64,000 nucleotides of DNA from Excoecaria cochinchinensis (lineage: Eukaryota; Streptophyta; Magnoliopsida; Malpighiales; Euphorbiaceae): contig CANTUQ010000348.1 in the NCBI GenBank assembly GCA_947683425.1, positions 124,001-188,000 of the forward strand. The letters run 5' to 3'. Made by a program: the position numbers and the translations under genes. Under the pieces are notes generated by a model. The model was not told the origin of the DNA. It saw only the letters and a list, made by a program, of their open reading frames with translations, and did no database searches. Positions 36,931-48,600 of this stretch are shown piece after piece; the stretch's first letter is position 1; every line of letters starts with the position of its first letter.

Positions 36931-37672
36931 GGTACCCCTAGGGAAATCCGTAAAAATTCGTCAGATCCCGACGAATCCGATTCTCGATGCGTTGTGACCG
37001 ACAGGCTTCCAGTAGTTATTCCAATCAAGTTTTCCCGAATTATTGGACTCGGATCCGAAATTTCACCACTTTTTACGATTTTTCGATTCTGGTGATTTTC
37101 CCTAGGGGTACCCTTAGGGAAATCCGTAAAAATTCGTCGGATCCCGACGAAGCCGATTCTCGATGCGTTGTGACCGGCAGGCTTCCAGTAGCTATTCCAA
37201 TCAAGTTTTCCCGAATTATTGGACTCGGATCCGAAATTTCACCACTTTTTACGATTTTTCGATTCTGGTGATTTTCCCTAGGGGTACCCCTAGGAAAATC
37301 CGTAAAAATTCCGACGAAGTAGATTCTCGATGCGTTGTGACCGGCAGGCTTCCAGTAGCTATTCCAATCAAGTTTTCCCGAATTATTGGACTCGGATCCG
37401 AAATTTCACCACTTTTTACGATTTTTCGATTCTGGTGATTTTCCCTAGGGGTACCCCTAGGGAAATCCGTAAAAATTTGTCGGATCCCGACGAAGCCGAT
37501 TCTCGATGCGTTGTGACCGGCAGGCTTCCAGTAGCTATTCCAATCAAGTTTTCCCGAATTATTGGACTCGGATCCGAAATTTCACCACTTTTTACGATTT
37601 TTCGATTCTGCTGATTTTCCCTAGGGGTACCCCTAGGGAAATCCGTAAAAATTCCGACGAAGCCGATTCTCG

Positions 37673-40600
37673 ATGCGTTGTGACCGGCAGGCTTCCAGTA
37701 ACTATTCCAATCAAGTATTCCTGAATTATTGGACTCGGATCCGAAATTTCACCACTTTTTACGATTTTTGGATTCTGGTGATTTTCCCTAGGGGTACCCC
37801 TAGGGAAATCCGTAAAAATTCCGACGAAGCCGATTCTCGATGCGTTGTGACCGGCAGGCTTCCAGTAGCTATTCCAATCAAGTTTTCCCGAATTATTGGA
37901 CTCGGATCCGAAATTTCACCACTTTTTACGATTTTTCGATTCTGGTCATTTTCCCTAGGGGTACCCCTAGGGAAATCCGTAAAAATTCGTCAGATCCCGA
38001 CGAAACCGATTCTCGATGCGTTGTGAACGGCAGGCTTCCAGTAGCTATTCCAATCAAGTTTTCCCGAATTATTGGACTCGGATCCGAAATTTCACCACTT
38101 TTTACGATTTTTCGATTCTGGTCATTTTCCCTAGGGGTACCCCTAGGGAAATCCGTAAAAATTCCGACGAAGCCGATTCTCGATGCGTTGTGACCGGCAG
38201 GCTTCCAGTAGCTATTCCAATCAAGTTTTCCCGAATTATTGGACTCGGATCCGAAATTTCACCACTTTTTACGATTTTTCGATTCTGTTGATTTTCCCTA
38301 GGGGTACCCCTAGGGAAATCCGTAAAAATTCGTCAGATCCCGACGAAGCCGATTCTCGATGCGTTGTGACCGGCAGGCTTCCAGTAGCTATTCCAATCAA
38401 GTTTTCCCGAATTATTGGACTCGGATCCGAAATTTCACCATTTTTTACGATTTTTCGATTCTGCTGATTTTCCCTAGGGGTACCCCTAGGGAAATCCGTA
38501 AAAATTCGTCAGATTCCGACGAAGCCGATTCTCGATGCGTTGTGACCGGCAGGCTTCCAGTAGCTATTCCAATCAAGTTTTCCCGAATTATTGGACTCGG
38601 ATCCGAAATTTCACCATTTTTTACGATTTTTCGATTCTGCTGATTTTCCCTAGGGGTACCCCTAGGGAAATCCGTAAAAATTCGTCAGATCCCGACGAAG
38701 CCGATTCTCGATGCGTTGTGACCGGCAGGCTTCCAGTAGCTATTCCAATCAAGTTTTCCCGAATTATTGGACTCGGATCCGAAATTTCACCACTTTTTAC
38801 GATTTTTCGATTCTGGTGATTTTCCCTAGGGGTACCCCTAGGGAAATCCGTAAAAATTCCGACGAAGCCGATTCTCGATGCGTTGTGACCGGCAGGCTTC
38901 CAGTAGCTATTCCAATCAAGTTTTCCCGAATTATTGGCCTCGGATCCGAAATTTCACCACTTTTTACGATTTTTCGATTCTGGTGATTTTCCCTAGGGGT
39001 ACCCCTAGGGAAATCCGTAAAAATTCCGACGAAGCCGATTCTCGATGCGTTGTGACCGGCAGGCTTTCAGTAGCTATTCCAATCAAGTTTTCCCGAATTA
39101 TTGGACTCGGATCCGAAATTTCACCACTTTTTACGATTTTTCGATTCTGGTGATTTTCCCTAGGGGTACCCCTAGGGAAATCCGTAAAAATTCGTCGGAT
39201 CCCGACGAAGCCGATTCTCGATGCGTTGTGACCGGCAGGCTTCCAGTAGCTATTCCAATCAAGTTTTCCCGAATTATTTGACTCGGATCCGAAATTTCAC
39301 CACTTTTCACGATTTTTCTATTCTGGTGATTTTCCCTAGGGGTACCCCTAGGGAAATCCGTAAAAATTCCGAGGAAGCCGATTCTCGATGCGTTGTGACC
39401 GGTAGGCTTCCAGTAGCTATTCCAATCAAGTTTTCCCGAATTATTGGACTCGGATCCGAAATTTCACCACTTTTTACGATTTTTCGATTCTGGTGATTTT
39501 CCCTAGGGGTACCCCTAGGGAAATCCGTAAAAATTCCGACGAAGCCGATTCTCGATGCGTTGTGACCGGCAGGCTTACAGTAGCTATTCCAATCAAGTTT
39601 TCCCGAATTATTGGACTCGGATCCGAAATTTCACCACTTTTTACGATTTTTCGATTCTGGTGATTTTCCCTAGGGGTACCCCTAGGGAAATCCGTAAAAA
39701 TTCTTCAGATCCCGACGAAGCCGATTCTCGATGCGTTGTGACCGGCAGGCTTCCAGTAGCTATTCCAATCAAGTTTTCCCGAATTATTGGACTCGGATCC
39801 GAAATTTCACCACTTTTTACGATTTTTCGATTCTGGTGATTTTCCCTAGGGGTACCCCTAGGGAAATCCGTAAAAATTCGTCGGATCCCGACGAAGCCGA
39901 TTCTCGATGCGTTGTGACCGGCAGGCTTCCAGTAGCTATTCCAATCAAGTTTTCCCGAATTATTGGACTCGAATCCGAAATTTCACCACTTTTCACGATT
40001 TTTCGATTCTAGTGATTTTCCCTAGGGGTACCACTAGGGAAATCCGTAAAAATTCCGAGGAAGCCGATTCTCGATGTGTTGTGACCGGTAGGCTTCCAGT
40101 AGCTATTCCAATCAAGTTTTCCCGAATTATTGGACTCGGATCCGAAATTTCACCACTTTTTACGATTTTTCGATTCTGGTGATTTTCCCTAGGGGTACCC
40201 CTAGGGAAATCCGTAAAAATTCCGACGAAGCCGATTCTCGATGCGTTGTGACCGGCAGGCTTACAGTAGCTATTCCAATCAAGTTTTCCCGAATTATTGG
40301 ACTCGGATCCGAAATTTCACCACTTTTTACGATTTTTCGATTCTGGTGATTTTCCCTAGAGGTACCCCTAGGGAAATCCGTAAAAATTCGTCAGATCCCG
40401 ACGAAGCCGATTCTCGATGCGTTGTGACCGGCAGGCTTCCAGTAGCTATTCCAATCAAGTTTTCCCGAATTATTGGACTCGGATCCGAAATTTCACCATT
40501 TTTTACGATTTTTCGATTCTGCTGATTTTCCCTAGGGGTACCCCTAGGGAAATCCGTAAAAATTCGTCAGATCCCGACGAAGCCGATTCTCGATGCGTTG

Positions 40601-42483
40601 TGACCGGCAGGCTTCCAGTAGCTATTCCAATCAAGTTTTCCCGAATTATTGGACTCGGATCCGAAATTTCACCACTTTTAACGATTTTTCGATTCTGGTG
40701 ATTTTCCCTAGGGGTACCCCTAGGGAAATCCGTAAAAATTCCGACGAAGCCGATTCTCGATGCGTTGTGACCGGCAGGCTTCCAGTAGCTATTCCAATCA
40801 AGTTTTCCCGAATTATTGGACTCGGATCCGAAATTTCACCACTTTTTACGATTTTTCGATTCTGGTCATTTTCCCTAGGGGTACCCCTAGGGAAATCCGT
40901 AAAAATTCGTCAGATCCCGACGAAGCCGATTCTCGATGCGTTGTGAACGGCAGGCTTCTAGTAGCTATTCCAATCATGTTTTCCCGAATTATTGGACTCG
41001 GATCCGAAATTTCACCACTTTTTACGATTTTTCGATTCTGGTCATTTTCCCTAGGGGTACCCCTAGGGAAATCCGTAAAAATTCCGACGAAGCCGATTCT
41101 CGATTCGTTGTGACCGGCAGGCTTCCAGTAGCTATTCCAATCAAGTTTTCCCGAATTATTGGACTCGGATCCGAAATTTCACCACTTTTTACGATTTTTC
41201 GATTCTGTTGATTTTCCCTAGGGGTACCCCTAGGGAAATCCGTAAAAATTCGTCAGATCCCGACGAAGCCGATTCTCGATGCGTTGTGACCGGCAGGCTT
41301 TCAGTAGCTATTCCAATCAAGTTTTCCCGAATTATTGGACTCGGATCCGAAATTTCACCATTTTTTACGATTTTTCGATTCTGCTGATTTTCCCTAGGGG
41401 TACCCCTAGGGAAATCCGTAAAAATTCGTCAGATCCCGACGAAGCCGATTCTCGATGCGTTGTGACCGGCAGGCTTCCAGTAGCTATTCCAATCAAGTTT
41501 TCCCGAATTATTAGACTCGGATCCGAAATTTCACCACTTTTTACGATTTTTCGATTCTGGTGATTTTCCCTAGGGGTACCCCTAGGGAAATCCGTAAAAA
41601 TTCCGACGAAGCCGATTCTCGATGCGTTGTGACCGGCAGGCTTCCAGTAGCTATTCCAATCAAGTTTTCCCGAATTATTGGACTCGGATCCGAAATTTCA
41701 CCACTTTTTACGATTTTTCGATTCTGGTGATTTTCCCTAGGGGTACCCCTAGGGAAATCCGTAAAAATTCTTCAGATCCCGACGAAGCCGATTCTCGATG
41801 CGTTGTGACCGGCAGGCTTTCAGTAGCTATTCCAATCAAGTTTTCCCGAATTATTGGACTCGGATCCGAAATTTCACCACTTTTTACGATTTTTCGATTC
41901 TGGTGATTTTCCCTAGGGGTACCCCTAGGGAAATCCGTAAAAATTCGTCGGATCCCGACGAAGCCGATTCTCGATGCGTTGTGACCGGCAGGCTTCCAGT
42001 AGCTATTCCAATCAAGTTTTCCCGAATTATTTGACTCGGATCCGAAATTTCACCACTTTTCACGATTTTTCGATTCTGGTGATTTTCCCTAGGGGTACCC
42101 CTAGGGAAATCCGTAAAAATTCCGAGGAAGCCGATTCTCGATGCGTTGTGACCGGTAGGCTTCCAGTAGCTATTCCAATCAAGTTTTCCCGAATTATTGG
42201 ACTCGTATCCGAAATTTCACCACTTTTTACGATTTTTCGATTCTGGTGATTTTCCCTAGGGGTACCCCTAGGGAAATCCGTAAAAATTCCGACGAAGCCG
42301 ATTCTCGATGCGTTGTGACCGGCAGGCTTACAGTAGCTATTCCAATCAAGTTTTCCCGAATTATTGGACTCGGATCCGAAATTTCACCACTTTTTACGAT
42401 TTTTCGATTCTGGTGATTTTCCCTAGGGGTACCCCTAGGGAAATCCGTAAAAATTCGTCAGATCCCGACGAAGCCGATTCTCG
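37673..42483 (+). repeat. 17-monomer duplication in family A domain 2 (offset 2,920, then 2,753 bp)
   Basis: Units from 37,673 reappear from 40,593. Linked marks are TTCTGGTCATTTT (about 37,940 and 40,860, each followed by a second one), TTGTGAACGGC (38,021 and 40,941), TTCTGTTGATT, CACCATTTTTTACG, GGCTTTCAGTAGC (39,061 and 41,814), TTATTTGACTC (about 39,276 and 42,029), CCGAGGAAGCC (39,368 and 42,121), GACCGGTAGG and GGCTTACAG. The offset is 2,920 bp at first (nine 176s plus eight 167s) and 2,753 bp at the end. One 167-bp unit has therefore been lost from the second copy or gained by the first between about 38,700 and 39,100. Confidence 0.85.
39388..40416 (+). repeat. 4-monomer duplication, 686 bp
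   Basis: The monomers with GACCGGTAGG (39,399 and 40,085) and the following GGCTTACAG (39,573 and 40,259) recur at 686 bp, equal to two 176s plus two 167s. The second copy of the preceding monomer has a private TACCACTAGGG in its palindrome (about 40,029) and GATGTGTTGTG. Confidence 0.78.
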
Positions 42484-43148
42484 ATGCGTTGTGACCGGCA
42501 GGCTTCCAGTAGCTATTCCAATCAAGTTTTCCCGAATTATTGGACTCGGATCCGAAATTTCACCATTTTTTACGATTTTTCGATTCTGCTGATTTTCCCT
42601 AGGGGTACCCCTAGGGAAATCCGTAAAAATTCGTCAGATCCCGACGAAGCCGATTCTCGATGCGTTGTGACCGGCAGGCTTCCAGTAGCTATTCCAATCA
42701 AGTTTTCCCGAATTATTGGACTCGGATCCGAAATTTCACCACTTTTTACGATTTTTCGATTCTGGTGATTTTCCCTAGGGGTACCCCTAGGGAAATCCGT
42801 AAAAATTCCGACGAAGCCGATTCTCGATGCGTTGTGACCGGCAGGCTTCCAGTAGCTATTCCAATCAAGTTTTCCCGAATTATTGGACTCGGATCCGAAA
42901 TTTCACCACTTTTTACGATTTTTCGATTCTGCTGATTTTTCCTAGGGGTACCCCTAGGGAAATCCGTAAAAATTCCGAGGATTCCGACGAAGCCAATTCT
43001 CGATGCGTTGTGACCGGCAAGCTTCCAGTAGCTATTCCGATCGAGTCTTCCCGAATTATTGGACTCGGATCCAAAATTTCACCACTTTTTACGATTTTTC
43101 GATTCTGGTGATTTTCCCTAGGGGTACCCCTAGGGAAATCCGTAAAAA

Positions 43149-43167
43149 TTCGTCGGATTCCGACGAA
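43149..43167. repeat. 19-bp dyad present only in 176-bp monomers (family B copy)
   Basis: TTCGTCGGATTCCGACGAA is a perfect inverted repeat with 9-bp arms around one T. It begins 10 bp after the end of the 26-bp palindrome, so the two palindromes sit within a 55-bp stretch of each long monomer. In short monomers the left arm is gone. Family A copies (for example 3405-3423) have ATC in the middle and 8-bp arms; those with GTCAGATCC carry one mismatched pair. Confidence 0.92.
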
Positions 43168-43697
43168 GCCAATTCTCGATGCGTTGTGACCGGCAAGCTT
43201 CCAGTAGCTATTCCGATCGAGTCTTCCCGAATTATTGGACTCGGATCCAAAATTTCACCACTTTTTACGATTTTTCGATTCTGGTGATTTTCCCTAGGGG
43301 TACCCCTAGGGAAATCCGTAAAAATTCTGACGAAGCCAATTCTCGATGCGTTGTGACCGGCAAGCTTCCAGTAGCTATTCCGATCTAGTCTTCCCGAATT
43401 ATTGGACTCGGATCCAAAATTTCACCACTTTTTACGATTTTTCGATTCTGGTGATTTTCCCTAGGGGTACACCTAGGGAAATCCGTAAAAATTCGTCGGA
43501 TTCCGACGTAGCCAATTCTCGATGCGTTGTGACCGGCAAGCTTCCAGTAGCTATTCCGATCGAGTCTTCCCGAATTATTGGACTCGCATCCAAAATTTCA
43601 CCACTTTTTACGATTTTTCGATTCTGGTGATTTTTCCTAGGGGTACCCCTAGGGAAATCCGTAAAAATTCGTCGGATTCCGACGAAGCCAATTCTCG

Positions 43698-45577
43698 ATG
43701 CGTTGTGACCGGCAAGCTTCCAGTAGCTATTCCGATCGAGTCTTCCCGAATTATTTGACTCGGATCCAAAATTTCACCACTTTTTATGATTTTTCGATTC
43801 TGGTGATTTTCCCTAGGGGTACCCCTAGGGAAATCCGTAAAAATTCGTCGGATTCAATTCTCGATGCGTTGTGACCGGCAAGCTTCCAGTAGCTATTCCG
43901 ATCGAGTCTTCCCGAATTATTGGACTCGGATCCAAAATTTCACCACTTTTTACGATTTTTCGATTCTGGTGATTTTCCCTTGGGGTACCCCTAGGGAAAT
44001 CCGTAAAAATTCCGACGAAGCCAATTCTCGATGCGTTGTGACCGGCAAGCTTCCAGTAGCTATTCCGATCGAGTCTTCCCGAATTATATGTCTCGGATCT
44101 AAAATTTCACCACTTTTTACGATTTTTCGATTCTGGTGATTTTCCCTAAGGGTACCCCTAGGGAAATCCGTAAAAATTCGTCGGATTCCGACGAAGCAAA
44201 TTCTCGATGCGTTGTGACCGGCAAGCTTCCAGTAGCTATTCCGATCGAGTCTTCCCGAATTATTGGACTCGGATAAAAAATTTTACCACTTTTTACGATT
44301 TTTCGATTCTGGTGATTTTCCATAGGGGTACCCCTAGCGAAATCCGTAAAAATTCGTCGAATTCCGACGAAGCCAATTCTCGATGAGTTGAGACCGGCAA
44401 GCTTCCAGTAGCTATTCCGACCGAGTCTTCCCGAATTATTGGACTCGGATCAAAAATTTCACCACTTTTTACGATTTTTCGATTCTGGTGATTTTCCCTT
44501 TGGGTACCCCTAGGGAAATCCGTAAAAATTTCGACGAAGCCAATTCTCGATGCGTTGTGACCGGCAAGCTTCCAGTAGCTATTCCGATTGAGTCTTCCCG
44601 AATTATTGGACTCGGATCCAAAATTTCACCACTTTTTACGATTTTTCGATTCTGGTGATTTTCCCTAGGGGTACCCCTAGGGAAATCCGTAAAAATTCGT
44701 CGGATTCCGACGAAGCCAATTCTCGATGCGTTGTGACCGGCAAGCTTCCAGTAGCTATTCCGATCGAGTCTTCCCGAATTATTGGACTCGGATCCAAAAT
44801 TTCACCACTTTTTATGATTTTTCGATTCTGGTGATTTTCCCTAGGGGTACCCCTAGGGAAATCCGTAAAAATTCGTCGGATTCAATTCTCGATGCGTTGT
44901 GACCGGCAAGCTTCCAGTAGCTATTCCGATCGAGTCTTCCCGAATTATTGGACTCGGATCCAAAATTTCACCACTTTTTACGATTTTTCGATTCTGGTGA
45001 TTTTCCCTTGGGGTACCCCTAGGGAAATCCGTAAAAATTCCGACGAAGCCAATTCTCGATGCGTTGTGACCGGCAAGCTTCCAGTAGCTATTCCGATCGA
45101 GTCTTCCCGAATTATTGGTCTCGGATCCAAAATTTCACCACTTTTTACGATTTTTCGATTCTGGTGATTTTCCCTAAGGGTACCCCTAGGGAAATCCGTA
45201 AAAATTCGTCGGATTCCGACGAAGCAAATTCTCAATGCGTTGTGACCGGCAAGCTTCCAGTAGCTATTCCGATCGAGTCTTCCCGAATTATTGGACTCGG
45301 ATCAAAAATTTCACCACTTTTTACGATTTTTCGATTCTGGTGATTTTCCCTAGGGGTACCCCTAGCGAAATCCGTAAAAATTCGTCGAATTCCGACGAAG
45401 CCAATTCTCGATGAGTTGAGACCGGCAAGCTTCCAGTAGCTATTCCGACCGAGTCTTCCCGAATTATTGGACTCGGATCAAAAATTTCACCACTTTTTAC
45501 GATTTTTCGATTCTGGTGATTTTCCCTAGGGGTACCCCTAGGGAAATCCGTAAAAATTCCGACAAAGCCAATTCTCG
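43698..45577 (+). repeat. 6-monomer duplication in family B, 1,028-bp period
   Basis: Both copies contain a monomer with a 10-bp loss that turns GGATTCCGACGAAGCCAATTC into GGATTCAATTC (43,850 and 44,878). CCCTTGGGG follows (43,978 and 45,006), then CCCTAAGGG (44,145 and 45,173), GAAGCAAATTC (44,193 and 45,221), CCCTAGCGAAATC, GTCGAATTCCG and GATGAGTTGAGACC (44,382 and 45,410) with CCGACCGAGTC. The 1,028 bp equals three 176s, two 167s and the 166-bp deleted unit. Each copy has gathered its own changes, so this duplication looks older than those at 50-61 kb. Confidence 0.85.
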
Positions 45578-45647
45578 ATGCGTTATGACCGGCAAGCTTC
45601 CAGTAGCTATTCCGATCGAGTCTTCCCGAATTATTGGACTCGGATCC

Positions 45648-45660
45648 AAAATTTTTACGA
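45648..45660 (+). repeat. Monomer with a 9-bp loss at the T tract
   Basis: AAAATTTTTACG replaces AAAATTTCACCACTTTTTACG. The lost 9 bases fall between TTT runs, consistent with slippage. The unit (45,578-45,744) is of long type but measures 167 bp, so length alone would class it wrongly as the short form. Confidence 0.88.
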
Positions 45661-48600
45661 TTTTTCGATTCTGGTGATTTTTCCTAGGGGTACCCCTAGG
45701 GAAATCCGTAAAAATTCGTCGGATTCCGACGAAGCCAATTCTCGATGCGTTGTGACCGGCAAGCTTCCAGTAGCTATTCCGATCGAGTCTTCCCGAATTA
45801 TTGGACTCGGATCAAAAATTTAACCACTTTTTACGATTTTTCGATTCTGGTGATTTTCCCTAGGGGTACCCCTAGGGAAATCCGTAAAAATTCCGACGAA
45901 GCCAATTCTCGATTCGTTGTGACCGGCAAGCTTCCAGTAGCTATTCCGATCGAATCTTCCCGAATTATTGGACTCGGATCCAAAATTTCACCACTTTTTA
46001 CGATTTTTCGATTCTGGTGATTTTCCCTAGGGGTACCCCTAGGGAAATCCGTAAAAATTCCGACGAATCCAATTCTCGATGCGTTGTGACCGGCAAGCTT
46101 CCAGTAGCTATTCCGATCGAGTCTTCCCGAATTATTGGACTCGAATCCAAAATTTCACCACTTTTTACGATTTTTAGATTCTGGTGATTTTCCCTAGGGG
46201 CACCCCTAGGGAAATCCGTAAAAATTCGTCGGATTCCGACGAAGCCAATTCTCGATGCATTGTGACCGGCAAGCTTCCAGTAGCTATTCCGATCGAGTCT
46301 TCCCGAATTATTGGACTCGGATCCAAAATTTCACCACTTTTTACGATTTTTCGATTCTGGTGATTTTCCCTAGGGGTACCCCTAGGGAAATCCGTAAAAA
46401 TTCGTCGGATTCCGACGAAGCCAATTCTCGATGCGTTGTGACCTGCAAGCTTCCAGTAGCTATTCCGATCGACTCTTCCCGAATTATTGGACTCGGATCA
46501 AAAATTTCACCACTTTTTACGATTTTTCGATTCTGGTGATTTTCCCTAGGGGTACCCCTAGCGAAATCCGTAAAAATTCGTCGGATTCCGAAGAAGCCAA
46601 TTCTCGATGAGTTGTGACCGGCAAGCTTCCAGTAGCTATTCCGACCGAGTCTTCCCGAATTATTTTACTCGGATCAAAAATTTTACCACTTTTTACGATT
46701 TTCCAATTCTGGTGATTTTCCCTAGGGGTACCCCTAGGGAAATCCGTAAAAATTCGTCGGATTCCGACGAAGCCAATTCTCGATGCGTTGTGACCGGCAA
46801 GCTTCCAGTAGCTATTCCGATCGAGTCTTCCCGAATTATTGGACTCGGATCAAAAATTTCACCACTTTTTACGATTTTTCGATTCTGGTGATTTTACCTA
46901 GGGGTACCCCTAGCGAAATCCGTAAAAATTCGTCGGATTCCGACGAAACCAATTCTCGATGAGTTGTGACCGGCAAGCTTCCAGTAGCTATTCCGACCGA
47001 GTCTTCCCGAATTATTGGACTCGGATCAAAAATTTCACCACTTTTTACGATTTTCCGATTCTGGTGATTTTCCCTAGGGGTACCCCTAGGGAAATCCGTA
47101 AAAATTCCGACGAATCCAATTCTCGATGCGTTGTGACCGGCAAGCTTCCAGTAGCTATTCCGATCGAGTCTTCCCGAATTATTGGACTCGGATCCTAAAT
47201 TTCACCACTTTTTACGATTTTTCGATTCTGGTGATTTTCCCTCGGGGTACCCCTAGGGAAATCCGTAAAAATTCGTCGGATTCCGACAAAGCAAATTCTC
47301 GATGCGTTGTGACCGGCAAGCTTCCACTAGCTATTCCGATCGAGTCTTCCCGAATTATTGGACTCGGATCCAAAATTTCACCACTTTTTACGATTTTTCG
47401 ATTCTGGTGATTTTCCCTCGGGGTACCCCTAGGGAAATCCGTAAAAATTCGTCGGATTCCGACGAAGCCAATTCTCGATGCATTGTGACCGGCAAGCTTC
47501 CAGTAGCTATTCCGATCGAGTCTTCCCGAATTATTGGACTCGGATCCAAAATTTCACCACTTTTTACGATTTTTCGATTCTGGTGATTTTCCTTAGGGGT
47601 ACCCCTAGGGAAATCCGTAAAAATTCGTCGGATTCCGACGAAATCAATTCTCGATGCGTTGTGACCGGCAAGCTTCCAGTAGCTATTCCGATCGAGTCTT
47701 CCCGAATTATTGAACTCGGATCCAAAATTTCACCACTTTTTACGATTTTTCTATTCTGGTGATTTTCCCTAGGGGTACCCCTAGGGAAATCCGTAAAAAT
47801 TAGTCGGATTCCGACGAAGCCAATTCTCGATGCGTTGTGACCGGCAAGCTTCCAGTAGCTATTCCGATCGAGTCTTCCCGAATTATTGGACTCGGATCCA
47901 AAATTTCACCACTTTTTACGATTTTTCTATTCTGGTGATTTTCCCTAGGGGTACCCCTAGGGAAATCCGTAAAAATTAGTCGGATTCCGACGAAGCCAAT
48001 TCTCGATGCGTTGTGACCGGCAAGCTTCCAGTAGCTATTCCGATCGAGTCTTCCCGAATTATTGGACTCGGATCCAAAATTTCACCACTTTTTACGATTT
48101 TTCGATTCTGGTGATTTTCCCTAGGGGTACCCCTAGGGAAATCCGTAAAAATTCGTCGGATTCCGACAAAGCAAATTCTCGATGCGTTGTGACCGGCAAG
48201 CTTCCAGTAGCTATTCCGATCGAGTCTTCCCGAATCATTGGACTCGGATCCAAAATTTCACCACTTTTTACGATTTTTCGATTCCGGTGATTTTCCCTAG
48301 GGGTACCGCTAGGGAAATCCGTAAAAATTCCGACGAAGCCAATTCTCGATGCGTTGTGACCGGCAAGCTTCCAGTAGCTATTCCGATCGAGTCTTACCGA
48401 ATTATTGGACTCGGATCCAAAATTTCACCAATTTTTACGATTTTTCGATTCTGGTGATTTTCCCTAGGGGTACGCCTAGGGAAATCCGTAAAAATTCGTC
48501 GGATTCCGACGAAGCCAATTCTCGATGCGTTGTGACCGGCAAGCTTCCAGTAGCTATTCCGATCGAGTCTTCCCGAATTATTGGACTCGGATCCAAAATT

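Larger units (their letters stand above)
36931..42950 (+). repeat. Family A domain 2
   Basis: About 35 monomers of family A between two family B stretches. Subtypes frequent here include TTCTGGTCATTTT (CAT instead of GAT), CACCATTTTTTACG, CCGAGGAAGCC, GGCTTACAG and GACCGGTAGG. CCGAGGAAGCC and GGCTTACAG also occur at 32-34 kb of domain 1, so the two family A domains belong to the same lineage, with the family B island splitting them. The right edge falls at 42,970-42,980, where a family A short-type end (TTCCGAGG) joins a family B GATTCCGACGAAGCCAATTC. Confidence 0.93.

Noticed and set aside
43840..45700. Transposon insertion or a gene remnant in the irregular stretch of family B
   Set aside because: All irregular unit lengths here are explained by deletions of 9 or 10 bp; monomer phase continues and there is no foreign sequence or target-site duplication.
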